Assembly (NCBI RefSeq): GCF_001699815.1 | Contig: NZ_MCGB01000084.1 | Coordinates: 1-64,000, forward strand | Reading direction: 5' to 3' | From: Ralstonia pickettii | GTDB taxonomy: Bacteria > Pseudomonadota > Gammaproteobacteria > Burkholderiales > Burkholderiaceae | DNA: 64,000 bases | Shown: piece by piece, positions 9,058 through 18,069 of the stretch | How the letters are laid out: every line of letters begins with the position of its first letter | Position numbering within the stretch: the stretch's first letter is position 1 | Position numbers and translations under genes: made by a program | The notes under the pieces: generated by a model | The model's input: only the letters and a program-made list of their open reading frames with translations | Told to the model about the DNA's origin: nothing | Databases searched by the model: none

Positions 9058-9906
9058 ATGGCCACACTCGGAGCAGGCAAGACGGCGTCGATCGGCATTC
9101 GCAAGCAGAAGCGCGCCGACCTCGTTGCCGAAGAACTCAAGCGGCTGATCACGCAGCGCAACCTCAAGCCTGGCGACAAACTCCCGCAGGAGGTCAAGCT
9201 GCAGGAGACCTTCGGGGTGAGCAAGGGCACCATCCGCGAGGCGCTCAAGTCATTGGAGGTACAGGGCCTGGTGAGTGTGAGCACGGGCCCCGCCGGCGGC
9301 GGCACCATTGTCGAGGTGCCACTGGACCGCACGTTCCAGCTCATGCAGAACTATCTGTTCTTCAAGGACATCGGCATTGCAGACGTCTACACCGTGCGCC
9401 GTCTGCTGGAGCCTGAACTGGCCGCGGGTGCGGTGCCGCATCTGACCGAAGATGATTTCCACGCGCTTGAGCACACCATCGACCTGTGCGACCCAGCGTC
9501 GACCAAAGCCGCTGCGCCGCTCGACCAGCGTCAGGAAGACCTGAGCTTTCACGACATCCTGGCCGCGGCCAATCCCAATCCGATGCTGCGGTTCTGCTGC
9601 GAGCTGATCAACGAAATGATTCGGCAGCTTGTGGTGTTCGGCAACGAAACCTCGCCGAAGGACCATGCCAAGTTCGGCGCGTCCAACGTCAAGTTCCACC
9701 GGCAGATTCTGGATGCGGCCCGCGCGCGCGACGCCGACACCGTGCGCACACTCATGAGCACGCACATGGAAGACTGCACGCATCACGTCACGCGCATGAA
9801 GGGCCGCGTTCACGGCCGCCTCGTGCTCGATTCCGAGATGCCGCGCCGCCATCGGCCGCTGATCGACGATCACGACGACAGCGACCACAGCGACGACGGC
9901 GCGTGA
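9058..9906 (+). CDS. GntR-family transcriptional regulator, FadR subfamily (FCD domain)
   Basis: A 282-residue regulator with an N-terminal winged HTH (LKPGDKLPQE then FGVSKGTIREALKSLEVQGL, near residues 40-75) and an all-helical FCD effector domain with the expected Arg/Asp/His elements (for example VRRLLEPELA and a late VKFHRQILDA). It is divergent from the transporter-hydrolase operon and is its likely local repressor. The C terminus ends in an acidic/His-rich tail (DDHDDSDHSDDG), possibly metal-binding or simply disordered. It is convergent with cynS, with 4 bp between the stops. Confidence 0.9.
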   Translation: MATLGAGKTASIGIRKQKRADLVAEELKRLITQRNLKPGDKLPQEVKLQETFGVSKGTIREALKSLEVQGLVSVSTGPAGGGTIVEVPLDRTFQLMQNYLFFKDIGIADVYTVRRLLEPELAAGAVPHLTEDDFHALEHTIDLCDPASTKAAAPLDQRQEDLSFHDILAAANPNPMLRFCCELINEMIRQLVVFGNETSPKDHAKFGASNVKFHRQILDAARARDADTVRTLMSTHMEDCTHHVTRMKGRVHGRLVLDSEMPRRHRPLIDDHDDSDHSDDGA

Positions 9907-9910
9907 CGGT

Positions 9911-10354
9911 TCAGTAAGTCTTGTAGGGCAGGAACTTGCCGCTCATGACGATGCGCACGCGATCGCCCTTCGGGTCGGGCTCGCGGGTGAGGTCCATGTT
10001 GAAGTCGATCGCGCTCATGATGCCGTCGCCAAACTCTTCGTGGATGAGCGCCTTGAACGTCGTGCCGTACACGCTGATGAGTTCGTAGAAACGGTAGATC
10101 AGCGGATCCGTTGGCACTGCCGTGGGAAGCGAGCCCTTGTACGGCGTCACCTGCAGCAGCGCGATGGCCTCTTCGGACAGCTCCAGCGCCGCGCCCACGG
10201 CATGCGCCTGCGCTGCAGTCAGCGTCATCTGGCCGAGCAGCGCAGCGGTGCTCCATTCCTTGCTGTGGCCGATGACCTCGGCCAATTGCGTCCACGTCAA
10301 TTGCTTCTTGATCTTCTGCAGGACGATCATTTCGGTCACATCTTCGCGTTGCAT
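9911..10354 (-). CDS. cynS: Cyanate hydratase (cyanase)
   Basis: Cyanase converts cyanate and bicarbonate to ammonia and CO2 (via carbamate), in a homodecamer in the cytoplasm. The 147-residue protein has the family length and the C-terminal catalytic region YRFYELISVYG followed by GDGIMSAIDF; Arg88, Glu91 and Ser114 align with the known Arg-Glu-Ser catalytic triad. An N-terminal helical region similar to HTH folds is present as in other cyanases. The frame is open to 10585 but the ATG at 10354 gives the standard length. No carbonic anhydrase (cynT) or cynR is adjacent; the neighbour is the amidohydrolase operon's regulator. Confidence 0.95.
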   Translation of the reverse strand: MQREDVTEMIVLQKIKKQLTWTQLAEVIGHSKEWSTAALLGQMTLTAAQAHAVGAALELSEEAIALLQVTPYKGSLPTAVPTDPLIYRFYELISVYGTTFKALIHEEFGDGIMSAIDFNMDLTREPDPKGDRVRIVMSGKFLPYKTY

Positions 10355-10534
10355 ATCGGCACCTTCGATGGGTTGAGGAAACGGCGCGCAGCATAAGCAA
10401 GGTGGATGCCATGCACGCAGTTCAGCGCCCGTGGCGACGCTTGCGCCCGATGTAAAAATTTCCGCATCGCAACATACGTCCGGCAACCGTTTCAACGCGT
10501 TGTGGGTACAACTCGAACTAGGGCAAACCCCGAG

Positions 10535-10552
10535 ATTGACAGCGCTGTCAAT
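10535..10552. promoter_or_regulatory. Perfect 18-bp palindromic operator upstream of the porin-xylFGH operon
   Basis: ATTGACAGCGCTGTCAAT is an exact inverted repeat with a central CG step, the form of a LacI/GalR-family operator. A second copy of its core lies about 52 bp downstream. The candidate regulator is the LacI-type gene at the far end of the same cluster (16916-17956); that assignment is inference. Confidence 0.7.
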
Positions 10553-10603
10553 TGTGGCCATTCTTGCGTCCGTCGGCACCACCACACGATTCCGAAGAGA
10601 ACG

Positions 10604-10619
10604 CTGACACCGCTGTCAT
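10604..10619. promoter_or_regulatory. Second copy of the porin-xylFGH operator
   Basis: The core TGACACCGCTGTCA (10605-10618) matches the upstream palindrome core TGACAGCGCTGTCA at 13 of 14 positions. Two copies in 85 bp, one just ahead of the ribosome binding site, suggest cooperative or looping repression. Confidence 0.6.
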
Positions 10620-10653
10620 GCATGGCAGCCGGTCCAATATCAGGAGACAGTCC

Positions 10654-12009
10654 ATGGAGCTTGAAGCCGCACGTCCGGCCGCACGTCGTCAATCCCGCAA
10701 CACGCGCTTTGGTCAACGCGTCGGCGCGTCGGCCATTGCAGCCGCCGTCCTCGCGCTGGGCGCAGGCAGTGCCCACGCGTATGACATCACCACCAGCCCG
10801 TATCTGACCGGCGACTGGGGTGGCCTGCGCACCCGCCTGGCCGAACAGGGCGTGACCTTCAACCTCGGCTACGGCAGCGAAGTTGCGCACAACTTCAGCG
10901 GCGGTACCGAACATCTCACGCGCTACACCGATCAATGGGTCATCGGTACGGCGCTGGACCTGCAAAAGCTCGTCGGCTGGCAGGGCGCCACGTTCCAGGC
11001 CACCGTCACCGACCGCAACGGCCGCAACCTCGGCAGCGACGCGAACATCGGCAACAACATGCTGATCCAGGAAGTCTATGGCCGCGGCCAGACCTGGCAC
11101 CTGACGCAGTTCTGGCTGAACCAGAAACTGCTCAACGACCGCCTGGAAATCAAGGCAGGCCGCGTAACGGTGGGCGAAGACTTCTTCTCGTTCTCGTGCG
11201 ATTTCCAGAACCTGACGTTCTGCGGCTCCCAACCGGGCAACTTGGTGGGCGGCTACTGGGTGAACTGGCCGACCAGCCAGTGGGGCGCGCGCGCCAAGGT
11301 GCACACCTCGGCCGAAACCTATGCGCAGATCGGCGTGTACCAGGTCAACCCGAACTACGTGGATGACGGCTGGGCCCGCCGCAACGGCTGGAAGCTGAAC
11401 AACCCCGGCGGCACCACGGGCGCGCTGATTCCGCTGGAGTTTGGCTGGATGCCCACCATCGAGGGTCGCCCGGGCACGTACCGCGCAGGCGTCTGGTACA
11501 ACACGTCGAACGGCAAAGACCTGTATGAAGACGTGAACGGCAACGCCCGCGGCATCACCGGCCTGGACGCCAAGCAACGCAGCGGCCAGTACGGCGTCTA
11601 CCTGAACCTGCAGCAGCAGATCACGGGTGCGCCGGACGGACGCGGCGCCACGGTGTTCCTGAACTTCTCGCAAGCCGATCGCAACACCGCGCAGACCGAC
11701 CACCAGATCTCGGTGGGCGTGCAGTACAAGGGGCCGTTCGATCGCTTGGCCGACACCGTCGGCTTTGCCGTGGGTGCCACGCACAATAACGGCCGCTATG
11801 CCGACTTTGTGCGGCAAACCAACGCACGCACCGGCGCCAATACGGTGGTGGGTGACGGCTACGAATACGTGAGCGAGCTGTATTACAGCTGGTCGCCGGT
11901 GAAGTCTGTGTACTTCCGTCCTAATCTGCAGTACATCCTTCATCCGGGCGGCACTTCGCAAAACAAGAATGCCTTCGTCGTCGGCCTGAAGACCGGCGTC
12001 ACGTTCTAA
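10654..12009 (+). CDS. OprB-family carbohydrate-selective porin
   Basis: An outer-membrane beta-barrel porin of the OprB group (451 residues). The start is the ATG at 10654, preceded by AGGAGA; the frame is open upstream but without a ribosome binding site. The signal peptide runs over a basic N terminus and VGASAIAAAVLALGAGS, with cleavage after SAHA; the mature protein begins YDITTSPYLTGDWGGLRTRL, an OprB-typical start. The C terminus ends in Phe (GLKTGVTF), the usual outer-membrane sorting signal. It is followed 31 bp later by xylF, so it probably provides outer-membrane entry for the sugar taken up by XylFGH. Confidence 0.92.
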   Translation: MELEAARPAARRQSRNTRFGQRVGASAIAAAVLALGAGSAHAYDITTSPYLTGDWGGLRTRLAEQGVTFNLGYGSEVAHNFSGGTEHLTRYTDQWVIGTALDLQKLVGWQGATFQATVTDRNGRNLGSDANIGNNMLIQEVYGRGQTWHLTQFWLNQKLLNDRLEIKAGRVTVGEDFFSFSCDFQNLTFCGSQPGNLVGGYWVNWPTSQWGARAKVHTSAETYAQIGVYQVNPNYVDDGWARRNGWKLNNPGGTTGALIPLEFGWMPTIEGRPGTYRAGVWYNTSNGKDLYEDVNGNARGITGLDAKQRSGQYGVYLNLQQQITGAPDGRGATVFLNFSQADRNTAQTDHQISVGVQYKGPFDRLADTVGFAVGATHNNGRYADFVRQTNARTGANTVVGDGYEYVSELYYSWSPVKSVYFRPNLQYILHPGGTSQNKNAFVVGLKTGVTF

Positions 12010-12040
12010 GAACGCACTTGCGCACAATAGGAGACCTTTC

Positions 12041-13051
12041 ATGATTTCCCGCGTACTGAACACCATTGCCGCTGCAGCGGTCCTCGCCTTCGCCGCCACC
12101 TCGGCCCACGCCAGCAAGGAAGCACCGGTGATCGGCTTCTCGATCGACGACCTGCGCGTCGAGCGCTGGACGCACGACCGCGACTATTTTGTCGAATCGG
12201 CCAAGAAGCTGGGCGCGACCGTCAACGTGCAGTCGGCCAACGCCAACGAAGCCAAGCAGATCGCCCAGATCGAAAACCTGATCGCCCAGAATGTCGACGT
12301 GCTTGTGATCGTGCCGTTCAACTCCAAGGTGCTGGGCAACGCCATCGCAAGCGCCAAGAAGAAGGGCATCAAAGTTGTGTCGTATGACCGCCTGATCCTG
12401 AACGCCGACATCGACGGCTACGTGACCTTCGACAACGTGAAGGTGGGCGAGCTGCAGGCGCAGGGCGTCGTCAAGCTTGCGCCGAAGGGCAATTACTTCC
12501 TGCTGGGCGGCGCCGCGACCGACAACAACGCACGCCTGCTGCGCGAAGGCCAGATGAAGGTGCTCAAGCCGTACGTCGACAAGGGCGACATCAAGATCGT
12601 CGGCGAGCAGTGGACGCCGGAGTGGGACCCCTCCAAGGCGCAGAACATTGTTGAGAACGCGCTGACCGCGAACAACAACAACATCCAGGGCATCGTTGCC
12701 TCCAACGACGGCACGGCCGGTGGCGCGATCCAGGCGCTGGCACGCCAGAAGCTGGCGGGCAAAGTGCCGGTGTCTGGCCAGGACGCTGACTTGGCCGCCG
12801 TGAAGCGCGTGGCCGAAGGTACGCAGGCCATGACGGTGTACAAGCCGATCAAGCAGATCGCCGCCACCGCCGCCGAGATGGCCGTCGACCTCGTGAAGGG
12901 CACGGCGCCGAAGTTCAACACCAAGCTGAACAACGGCAAGAAGGATGTCGACACCGTGCTGCTGACCCCGACGCTGCTGACCAAGGACAACCTGGACAGC
13001 ACCGTCGTCAAGGATGGCTTCTATACGCATCAGCAGATCTTCGGCAAGTAA
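12041..13051 (+). CDS. xylF: D-xylose-type ABC transporter periplasmic binding protein
   Basis: A 336-residue sugar-binding protein of the XylF type. The signal peptide is about 24 residues (ends SAHA, mature SKEAPVIGFSIDD). Family features include GFSIDDLRVERWTHDRDYF at the start of the first lobe and QDADLAAVKRV near the sugar-binding cleft. AGGAGA precedes the ATG. It is in one operon with the porin upstream and xylG/xylH downstream. Confidence 0.93.
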   Translation: MISRVLNTIAAAAVLAFAATSAHASKEAPVIGFSIDDLRVERWTHDRDYFVESAKKLGATVNVQSANANEAKQIAQIENLIAQNVDVLVIVPFNSKVLGNAIASAKKKGIKVVSYDRLILNADIDGYVTFDNVKVGELQAQGVVKLAPKGNYFLLGGAATDNNARLLREGQMKVLKPYVDKGDIKIVGEQWTPEWDPSKAQNIVENALTANNNNIQGIVASNDGTAGGAIQALARQKLAGKVPVSGQDADLAAVKRVAEGTQAMTVYKPIKQIAATAAEMAVDLVKGTAPKFNTKLNNGKKDVDTVLLTPTLLTKDNLDSTVVKDGFYTHQQIFGK

Positions 13052-13093
13052 GCCGCCGATGCAGTGGTCAGTCGTAGTCAGTAGGAGAACGCC

Positions 13094-14641
13094 ATGAGCA
13101 GTAACGGCACCCTGTTCGAGATGCGCAACATCGTGAAGTCGTTCTCCGGTGTGCGCGCGCTCGACGGCGTCAGCCTGGCAGTGAGGCCGGGCGAGTGCGT
13201 CGGTTTGTGCGGGGAGAACGGCGCCGGGAAATCGACCCTCATGAAGGTGCTGTCGGGGGTCTACCCCTACGGCACCTTCGAAGGCGAGATCCTGTGGGAA
13301 GGTGAGCCGCTGCACGCGCATTCCGTGCGCGACAGCGAGCGCGCTGGCATCGTCATCATCCACCAGGAACTGATGATGGTGCAGCAGCTCTCCGTCACGG
13401 AGAACATCTTCCTCGGCAACGAGATCACCAAGCCGGGGGGCCGCATGGACTACGACGCCATGCATGCGAAGGCAGAAGAACTCCTCGCCCGCCTGCGCCT
13501 GACCGACGTGAACGTGGCCGCGCCCGTGATGAACTACGGCAGCGGCCACCAGCAGCTTTTCGAGATTGCGAAGGCGCTCGCAAAGAATGCGCGCCTGCTG
13601 ATCCTGGACGAGCCGACCTCGTCGCTGTCCGCCAAGGAAATCGAGGTGCTGCTGTCCATCATTGAGGACCTCAAGCGCAGCGGCGTGGCGTGCGTGTACA
13701 TTTCGCACAAGCTCGATGAGGTCAAGCGCGTGTGCGACACCGTCACCGTCATCCGCGACGGCAAGCACATCGGCACACGCCCCGCCGCCGACATGACCAT
13801 CGACAACATCATCACGATGATGGTCGGACGTGAAATGACGTCGCTCTTCCCCAAGGTGGAACACACCGTAGGCGACATCGTGATGGAAGCGCGCAACGTC
13901 ACCTGCTGGGATGTCACCAACCCCAACCGCAAGCGCACAGACAACGTAAGTTTTGCCGTGCGCCGCGGCGAGATTCTCGGCATTGCGGGCCTGGTGGGTG
14001 CCGGGCGCACGGAGATGGTGTCCGCGCTGTTCGGCGCCTACCCCGGCCGCTCCAGCGCAGAGATCATCATGGACGGCAAGCCGGTCAAGGTCAGCACGCC
14101 CGCACAGGCGATTGCCAACGGCATCTGCCTGGTGCCCGAAGACCGCAAGCGCCACGGCATCGTCCCGTTGATGGCCGTGGGCGAAAACATCACGCTCGCC
14201 ACGCTGGCCCAGTACGCACGCGGCTTGCGTGTCGACAAGGGCGCGGAACTCACCACCGTCGACCGCGAAATCAAACGCCTGCGCATCAAGACCGCCAGCC
14301 CGGCGCTGGCGATCGCCAGCCTCTCCGGCGGCAACCAGCAGAAGGCCGTGGTCACGAAGATGGTGCTGGCGATGCCAAAGGTGCTGATCCTCGACGAACC
14401 GACGCGCGGCGTCGACGTCGGCTCCAAGTACGACATCTACAAGATGATCGCCGACCTGGCCTCCAGCGGCGTGGCGATCATCATGGTCTCTTCCGAGATG
14501 CCGGAAATCCTTGGCATGAGCGATCGTGTCCTGGTCATCGGCGAAGGCCAGTTGCGTGGCGACTTCGTCAATCAAGGCCTGACCCAGGAGCGCATCCTGG
14601 CTGCTGCAATCAACGCTGAACCCGGCCGCCAAGCGGCTTGA
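13094..14641 (+). CDS. xylG: D-xylose-type ABC transporter ATPase (duplicated ABC domains)
   Basis: A 515-residue tandem ATPase, the length usual for monosaccharide importers (XylG/MglA/RbsA). The N-terminal domain has Walker [10 protein letters not shown] at residues 40-48 and Walker [12 protein letters not shown]; the C-terminal domain has a degenerate Walker A region ([10 protein letters not shown]), as is usual in this family, and an intact LSGGNQQK signature with [23 protein letters not shown] precedes the start. It energises XylH. Confidence 0.95.
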   Translation: MSSNGTLFEMRNIVKSFSGVRALDGVSLAVRPGECVGLCGENGAGKSTLMKVLSGVYPYGTFEGEILWEGEPLHAHSVRDSERAGIVIIHQELMMVQQLSVTENIFLGNEITKPGGRMDYDAMHAKAEELLARLRLTDVNVAAPVMNYGSGHQQLFEIAKALAKNARLLILDEPTSSLSAKEIEVLLSIIEDLKRSGVACVYISHKLDEVKRVCDTVTVIRDGKHIGTRPAADMTIDNIITMMVGREMTSLFPKVEHTVGDIVMEARNVTCWDVTNPNRKRTDNVSFAVRRGEILGIAGLVGAGRTEMVSALFGAYPGRSSAEIIMDGKPVKVSTPAQAIANGICLVPEDRKRHGIVPLMAVGENITLATLAQYARGLRVDKGAELTTVDREIKRLRIKTASPALAIASLSGGNQQKAVVTKMVLAMPKVLILDEPTRGVDVGSKYDIYKMIADLASSGVAIIMVSSEMPEILGMSDRVLVIGEGQLRGDFVNQGLTQERILAAAINAEPGRQAA

Positions 14642-14647
14642 ATTGCC

Positions 14648-15850
14648 ATGTCCAATATCCTGCAATCCCAACTCGCCCGCCAAAGCGGCGGCAATGGCGG
14701 TCCGCGCCTGGACGGCCGCGCCATCCAGCAACTGTTCGTGCGCTACAAGGTGCTTGCGCTGCTGCTGGCCGTGGCGCTCATCTGGGTCTTCTTCTACTTC
14801 CAGACCAACGGCACGTTCCTCAAGCCCAACAGCATCTCCAACCTGTTCCTGCAGATGTCGGTGACGGGCATGCTGGCTTGCGGCATGGTGTTCGTCATCA
14901 TCGCGGGGGAGATCGATCTTTCCGTCGGCTCGCTGCTTGGCCTGCTGGGCGGGCTGGTCGCCATCCTCACCGTCAACCTGGGGTGGAACACCTGGCTGGC
15001 CGTGGGTACGGTGCTCGTGGCAGGCGCGGCCATCGGCGTGGTCAACGGCTTCATCACGACCAAGCTGCGTGTGCCCTCGTTCATCGTTGGCCTGGGCGGC
15101 ATGCTGGCCTTCCGCGGCTTGCTGCAGTGGAGCACCGACAGCGTGACGATTGCCCCGGTGCCCGATGACCTCGGCAACCTCGCGCAGAGCTTCGTGCCGG
15201 CATCGCTGGCGTGGTCGCTGGCTGCTGTGATCGTGGTGGGGTCGGTTGTGCTGACCGTGCTCCGCCGTCGTGAGCGCACCCGCCTGTCGCTCTCGCTCAC
15301 GCCGATCTGGGCTGACGGACTGAAGCTGCTGGCGATCGCGGCCGCCTCGTTCGGCTTTGTCGCCGTACTCAACCAGGCCAGCGGCGTGCCCCTGCCGGTG
15401 CTGATCCTGCTCGTGCTGCTTGCCATCTTTTCGTACGTCGCGACACAAACCGTCTTCGGCCGTCACGTCTATGCGGTGGGCGGCAACATGGAGGCCACAC
15501 GCCTGTCCGGCGTGAACGTCGGCCGCGTCAAGCTGCTGGTGTTTGTGCTGATGGGCCTGATGTGCGCCTTCGCGGGCATCATCACCACCGCACGTTCGGC
15601 GGCGGGGTCGCCCTCCGCCGGTGTGGGCGGCGAACTGGATGCCATCTCCGCCTGCTTCATCGGCGGCACGTCGATGCGTGGCGGCTCGGGCACCGTGTAC
15701 GGCGCACTGATCGGCGCGCTCGTCATGGCGAGCCTCGACAACGGCATGCAGCAAATGAACGTCGACGCCTCGTGGCAGATGATCGTCAAGGGCGTGGTGC
15801 TGGTCGTCGCGGTGCTGATCGACGTGCTGTCGGGCTCCAATCGGGGCTGA
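14648..15850 (+). CDS. xylH: D-xylose-type ABC transporter permease
   Basis: A 400-residue polytopic inner-membrane permease of the BPD_transp_2 family, beginning 6 bp after xylG. It contains the typical GEIDLSVGSLLGLLGG and FGRHVYAVGGNMEATRLSGV segments of sugar permeases of this class, and length matches XylH. Completes the XylFGH importer. No xylose isomerase or xylulokinase gene follows, so the sugar's fate must involve the SDR gene downstream or genes elsewhere. Confidence 0.94.
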   Translation: MSNILQSQLARQSGGNGGPRLDGRAIQQLFVRYKVLALLLAVALIWVFFYFQTNGTFLKPNSISNLFLQMSVTGMLACGMVFVIIAGEIDLSVGSLLGLLGGLVAILTVNLGWNTWLAVGTVLVAGAAIGVVNGFITTKLRVPSFIVGLGGMLAFRGLLQWSTDSVTIAPVPDDLGNLAQSFVPASLAWSLAAVIVVGSVVLTVLRRRERTRLSLSLTPIWADGLKLLAIAAASFGFVAVLNQASGVPLPVLILLVLLAIFSYVATQTVFGRHVYAVGGNMEATRLSGVNVGRVKLLVFVLMGLMCAFAGIITTARSAAGSPSAGVGGELDAISACFIGGTSMRGGSGTVYGALIGALVMASLDNGMQQMNVDASWQMIVKGVVLVVAVLIDVLSGSNRG

Positions 15851-15987
15851 CGGCGGCTCAGTTCACATCATTCCAGGGCCCATCCGGCCCACCCTCCCTG
15901 ATCCGGAACGATACGGTGGCGCGCGACGTTGCAGCGCCAGCCGCCGATCGTCCTTTTTTCTCCTCATCCCGAACGGAATTCGACATC

Positions 15988-16914
15988 GTGGCTGACTACC
16001 AAACCCCTGCTCGCGTTCTTGTGACCGGCGTGGCCGGCAACCTGGGCCGCAAGGTCGTCGAGGCACTGGCCTCCGCCCCGTGGTGCACGTCCATCATCGG
16101 CGTTGACTGGGTTGCCCAGAACGTCGAGTTCTCGCCGCAAGCGGCCGAACGTTTTCAATGGGTCAAGGCCGACCTCACGCAAGCCGACGGCGCATGGACG
16201 GATCTGCTGGGCAACGTCGATGCCGTCATCCACCTGGCCGCGATCCACTCCACGCCGGACGCAACGTGGGAGCAGGCGCTGGCCTCCTACGGCATGACGC
16301 TCAATGTGCTGCAGGCTGCGGCCACGCATGGCGTGCGCCGCTTCGTGTTTGCCTCGTCCAACCACGCGATGGGCGCATACAAGGACCAACCCCTGGCCGG
16401 CACCATCGGCCCCGGCAAACTCACCGCCGAGCTTCCGCCCGCCCCGGGCACGCGCTGGAACAACGGCACGGAAGACGTCTACTCGCTCGCCTACGGTACA
16501 TCCAAGGCAATGGGCGAACGGCTTTGCAGCGCGGTGGGCGCCGTCTCGGCAGCCAACGGGGGCAGGCTGTCGATCGTGTCGCTGCGCATCGGCTGGGCAC
16601 TGCCCGACGAGAACGACCCGAACGACATCAACTATTCCGGCACCGCTGACACACCCGTCCCCACCGAACTGCCCGATGAAGCCAGCCACATCGCGCTGCG
16701 CTGGTTCCGCAACATGTGGCTCTCGAATGGGGATCTGCGCCGGCTGTTCCTGTGCTCCGTCACAGCCGACCCGGCACGCTGGCCAGCACCGGCCATCGTC
16801 GTGAATGGCGTGTCGAACAACCGCGGAATGGATTGGGGTCTGGAGACCGGGCGCGAGCTGCTGGGGTATGAGCCGCAGGATGATTTGTATGGGTTGATCC
16901 GGCAGCCCGCCTAA
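15988..16914 (+). CDS. NAD-dependent sugar/uronate dehydrogenase-like protein (extended SDR family)
   Basis: A 308-residue Rossmann oxidoreductase. The nucleotide-binding motif TGVAGNLG is near residue 12, an active-site Ser/Asn region SSNHAMGAY follows, and the catalytic Tyr-x3-Lys is in AYGTSKAMGE. The SSNH/YGxSK pattern resembles uronate dehydrogenases and related aldose dehydrogenases. GTG 15988 is chosen as start because the motif spacing fits; the upstream open frame lies in xylH and the leader. It is co-oriented with xylFGH about 137 bp downstream and convergent with the LacI gene (1 bp between stops). Probable role is oxidation of the imported sugar or its derived uronate; substrate not determinable. 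Confidence 0.8.
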   Translation: MADYQTPARVLVTGVAGNLGRKVVEALASAPWCTSIIGVDWVAQNVEFSPQAAERFQWVKADLTQADGAWTDLLGNVDAVIHLAAIHSTPDATWEQALASYGMTLNVLQAAATHGVRRFVFASSNHAMGAYKDQPLAGTIGPGKLTAELPPAPGTRWNNGTEDVYSLAYGTSKAMGERLCSAVGAVSAANGGRLSIVSLRIGWALPDENDPNDINYSGTADTPVPTELPDEASHIALRWFRNMWLSNGDLRRLFLCSVTADPARWPAPAIVVNGVSNNRGMDWGLETGRELLGYEPQDDLYGLIRQPA

Positions 16915-16915
16915 G

Positions 16916-17956
16916 TCAACGCGCGGGCGCGCAGGTCGATTCCCGAATCACCAACTCATACTGCAAATTCTCGTGCACCGAATGCGGCTTCAGCCCCGGC
17001 AGGTGCGGGCGATGAATGGCGATGAGCTGTTCCACAGCCGCATGCGCCATTGCCTGGATCGGTTGGCGCACGGTGGTGAGCGCCGGCCAGAGCTGGCGTG
17101 AAAGCGGCGTGTCGTCGTAGCCGCAAATGGAGAGTTCTTCCGGCACCTTGATGCCCCGCGCCTGCGCCACGCGGAGCACGCCGGCGGCCATATCGTCGTT
17201 GCCGGCAAAGATGGCGGTGGGGCGCGGCTCGCACGACAGCAGCCGCTCAGCGCAGGCCACGCCCGACTCGAACGAGTGCTCGCCCTGCTCGACCAGTCGT
17301 TCGTCGACTTCGATGCCGGCTTGCGCCATTGCGTCGCGATAGCCGAATACGCGCTGATACGCCGCGCCGTGGGCGGGATCGCACACCACGAAGCCGATGC
17401 GGCGATGACCGAGGCCGATCAGGTGCCGCGTCATGTCGCGTGCGGCGGCGCGGTCTTCGGTGTTGACGGACAACCCTTTGTGCTCACGATCGGCAGGTGC
17501 CAGCCGCACGTAGTCGATGCCGGCTTCATCCAGCGCCGTGATCAGCGACGGCACGTCCGACACCGGCGGCGTCAGGATGATGCCGGCCAGGGCACGCTGG
17601 CGCGCACTCTGGATGATCTGGTCGGCGAGGTTCGGATCGCGGTAGTTGCACGGCGTGAGCAGCAGGCTGTAGTCGAGCGCCTGGCAGGCTTCGAGCGCGC
17701 CATGCTGAATGTTGACGATGTAGTTGTCGGAGGGGTTGTCGTAGACCAGCGCGATGATGTCGGCGCGCTTGCTGGCCAGTCGCCGCGCAGCCGGGTTGGG
17801 CCGGTAGTCGAGCGTCTGCATCGCCTCGACCACCTTCGCACGCGTCTTCTCGCTGATGTTGGGCTCGTGGTTCAGCACGCGCGAGACGGTCTTGATGGAC
17901 ACGCCCGCATGCGCGGCAACATCATCGACAGTGACGGCTCCGGCGTTGCGCTTCAT
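16916..17956 (-). CDS. LacI/GalR-family regulator of the sugar cluster
   Basis: A 346-residue regulator with N-terminal HTH VTVDDVAAHAGVSIKTVSRV and hinge LNHEPNISEKTRAKV, followed by a periplasmic-binding-like effector domain with CGYDDTPLS and a C-terminal LVIRES element of the kind seen in many LacI proteins. It sits at the end of the porin-xylFGH-SDR cluster and convergent to it. The perfect palindrome upstream of the porin has LacI-operator geometry, so this protein is the best candidate to bind it; that link is inference. Confidence 0.92.
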   Translation of the reverse strand: MKRNAGAVTVDDVAAHAGVSIKTVSRVLNHEPNISEKTRAKVVEAMQTLDYRPNPAARRLASKRADIIALVYDNPSDNYIVNIQHGALEACQALDYSLLLTPCNYRDPNLADQIIQSARQRALAGIILTPPVSDVPSLITALDEAGIDYVRLAPADREHKGLSVNTEDRAAARDMTRHLIGLGHRRIGFVVCDPAHGAAYQRVFGYRDAMAQAGIEVDERLVEQGEHSFESGVACAERLLSCEPRPTAIFAGNDDMAAGVLRVAQARGIKVPEELSICGYDDTPLSRQLWPALTTVRQPIQAMAHAAVEQLIAIHRPHLPGLKPHSVHENLQYELVIRESTCAPAR

Positions 17957-18069
17957 GGTCTGACGATGATCTGGCGAGAGTGGTTCTGAAACACGGAACG
18001 GGCGCCATCATGCGCCCGCCAACGTGTTCGATTTTACCGCCAACCCCCACGCGGCGCGGCCGAAAAAAA

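Larger units (their letters stand above)
10355..10653. promoter_or_regulatory. Promoter/operator region of the porin-xylFGH operon
   Basis: About 300 bp without a supported gene between the divergent cynS and porin genes. It carries two copies of a TGACA-N4-TGTCA palindrome (10535-10552 and 10604-10619), the second about 35 bp before the porin start codon, consistent with repression at or near the promoter. Confidence 0.55.

Noticed and set aside
10492-12117. 541-codon minus-strand open frame opposite the porin
   Set aside because: Antisense shadow of the OprB-type porin; no recognisable protein features.
11999-15754. A 1251-codon open frame on the minus strand, opposite xylF, xylG and xylH
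   Set aside because: It mirrors three well-identified genes, has His/Arg/Gln/Asp-rich composition typical of antisense frames in GC-rich DNA and no domain or ribosome binding site.
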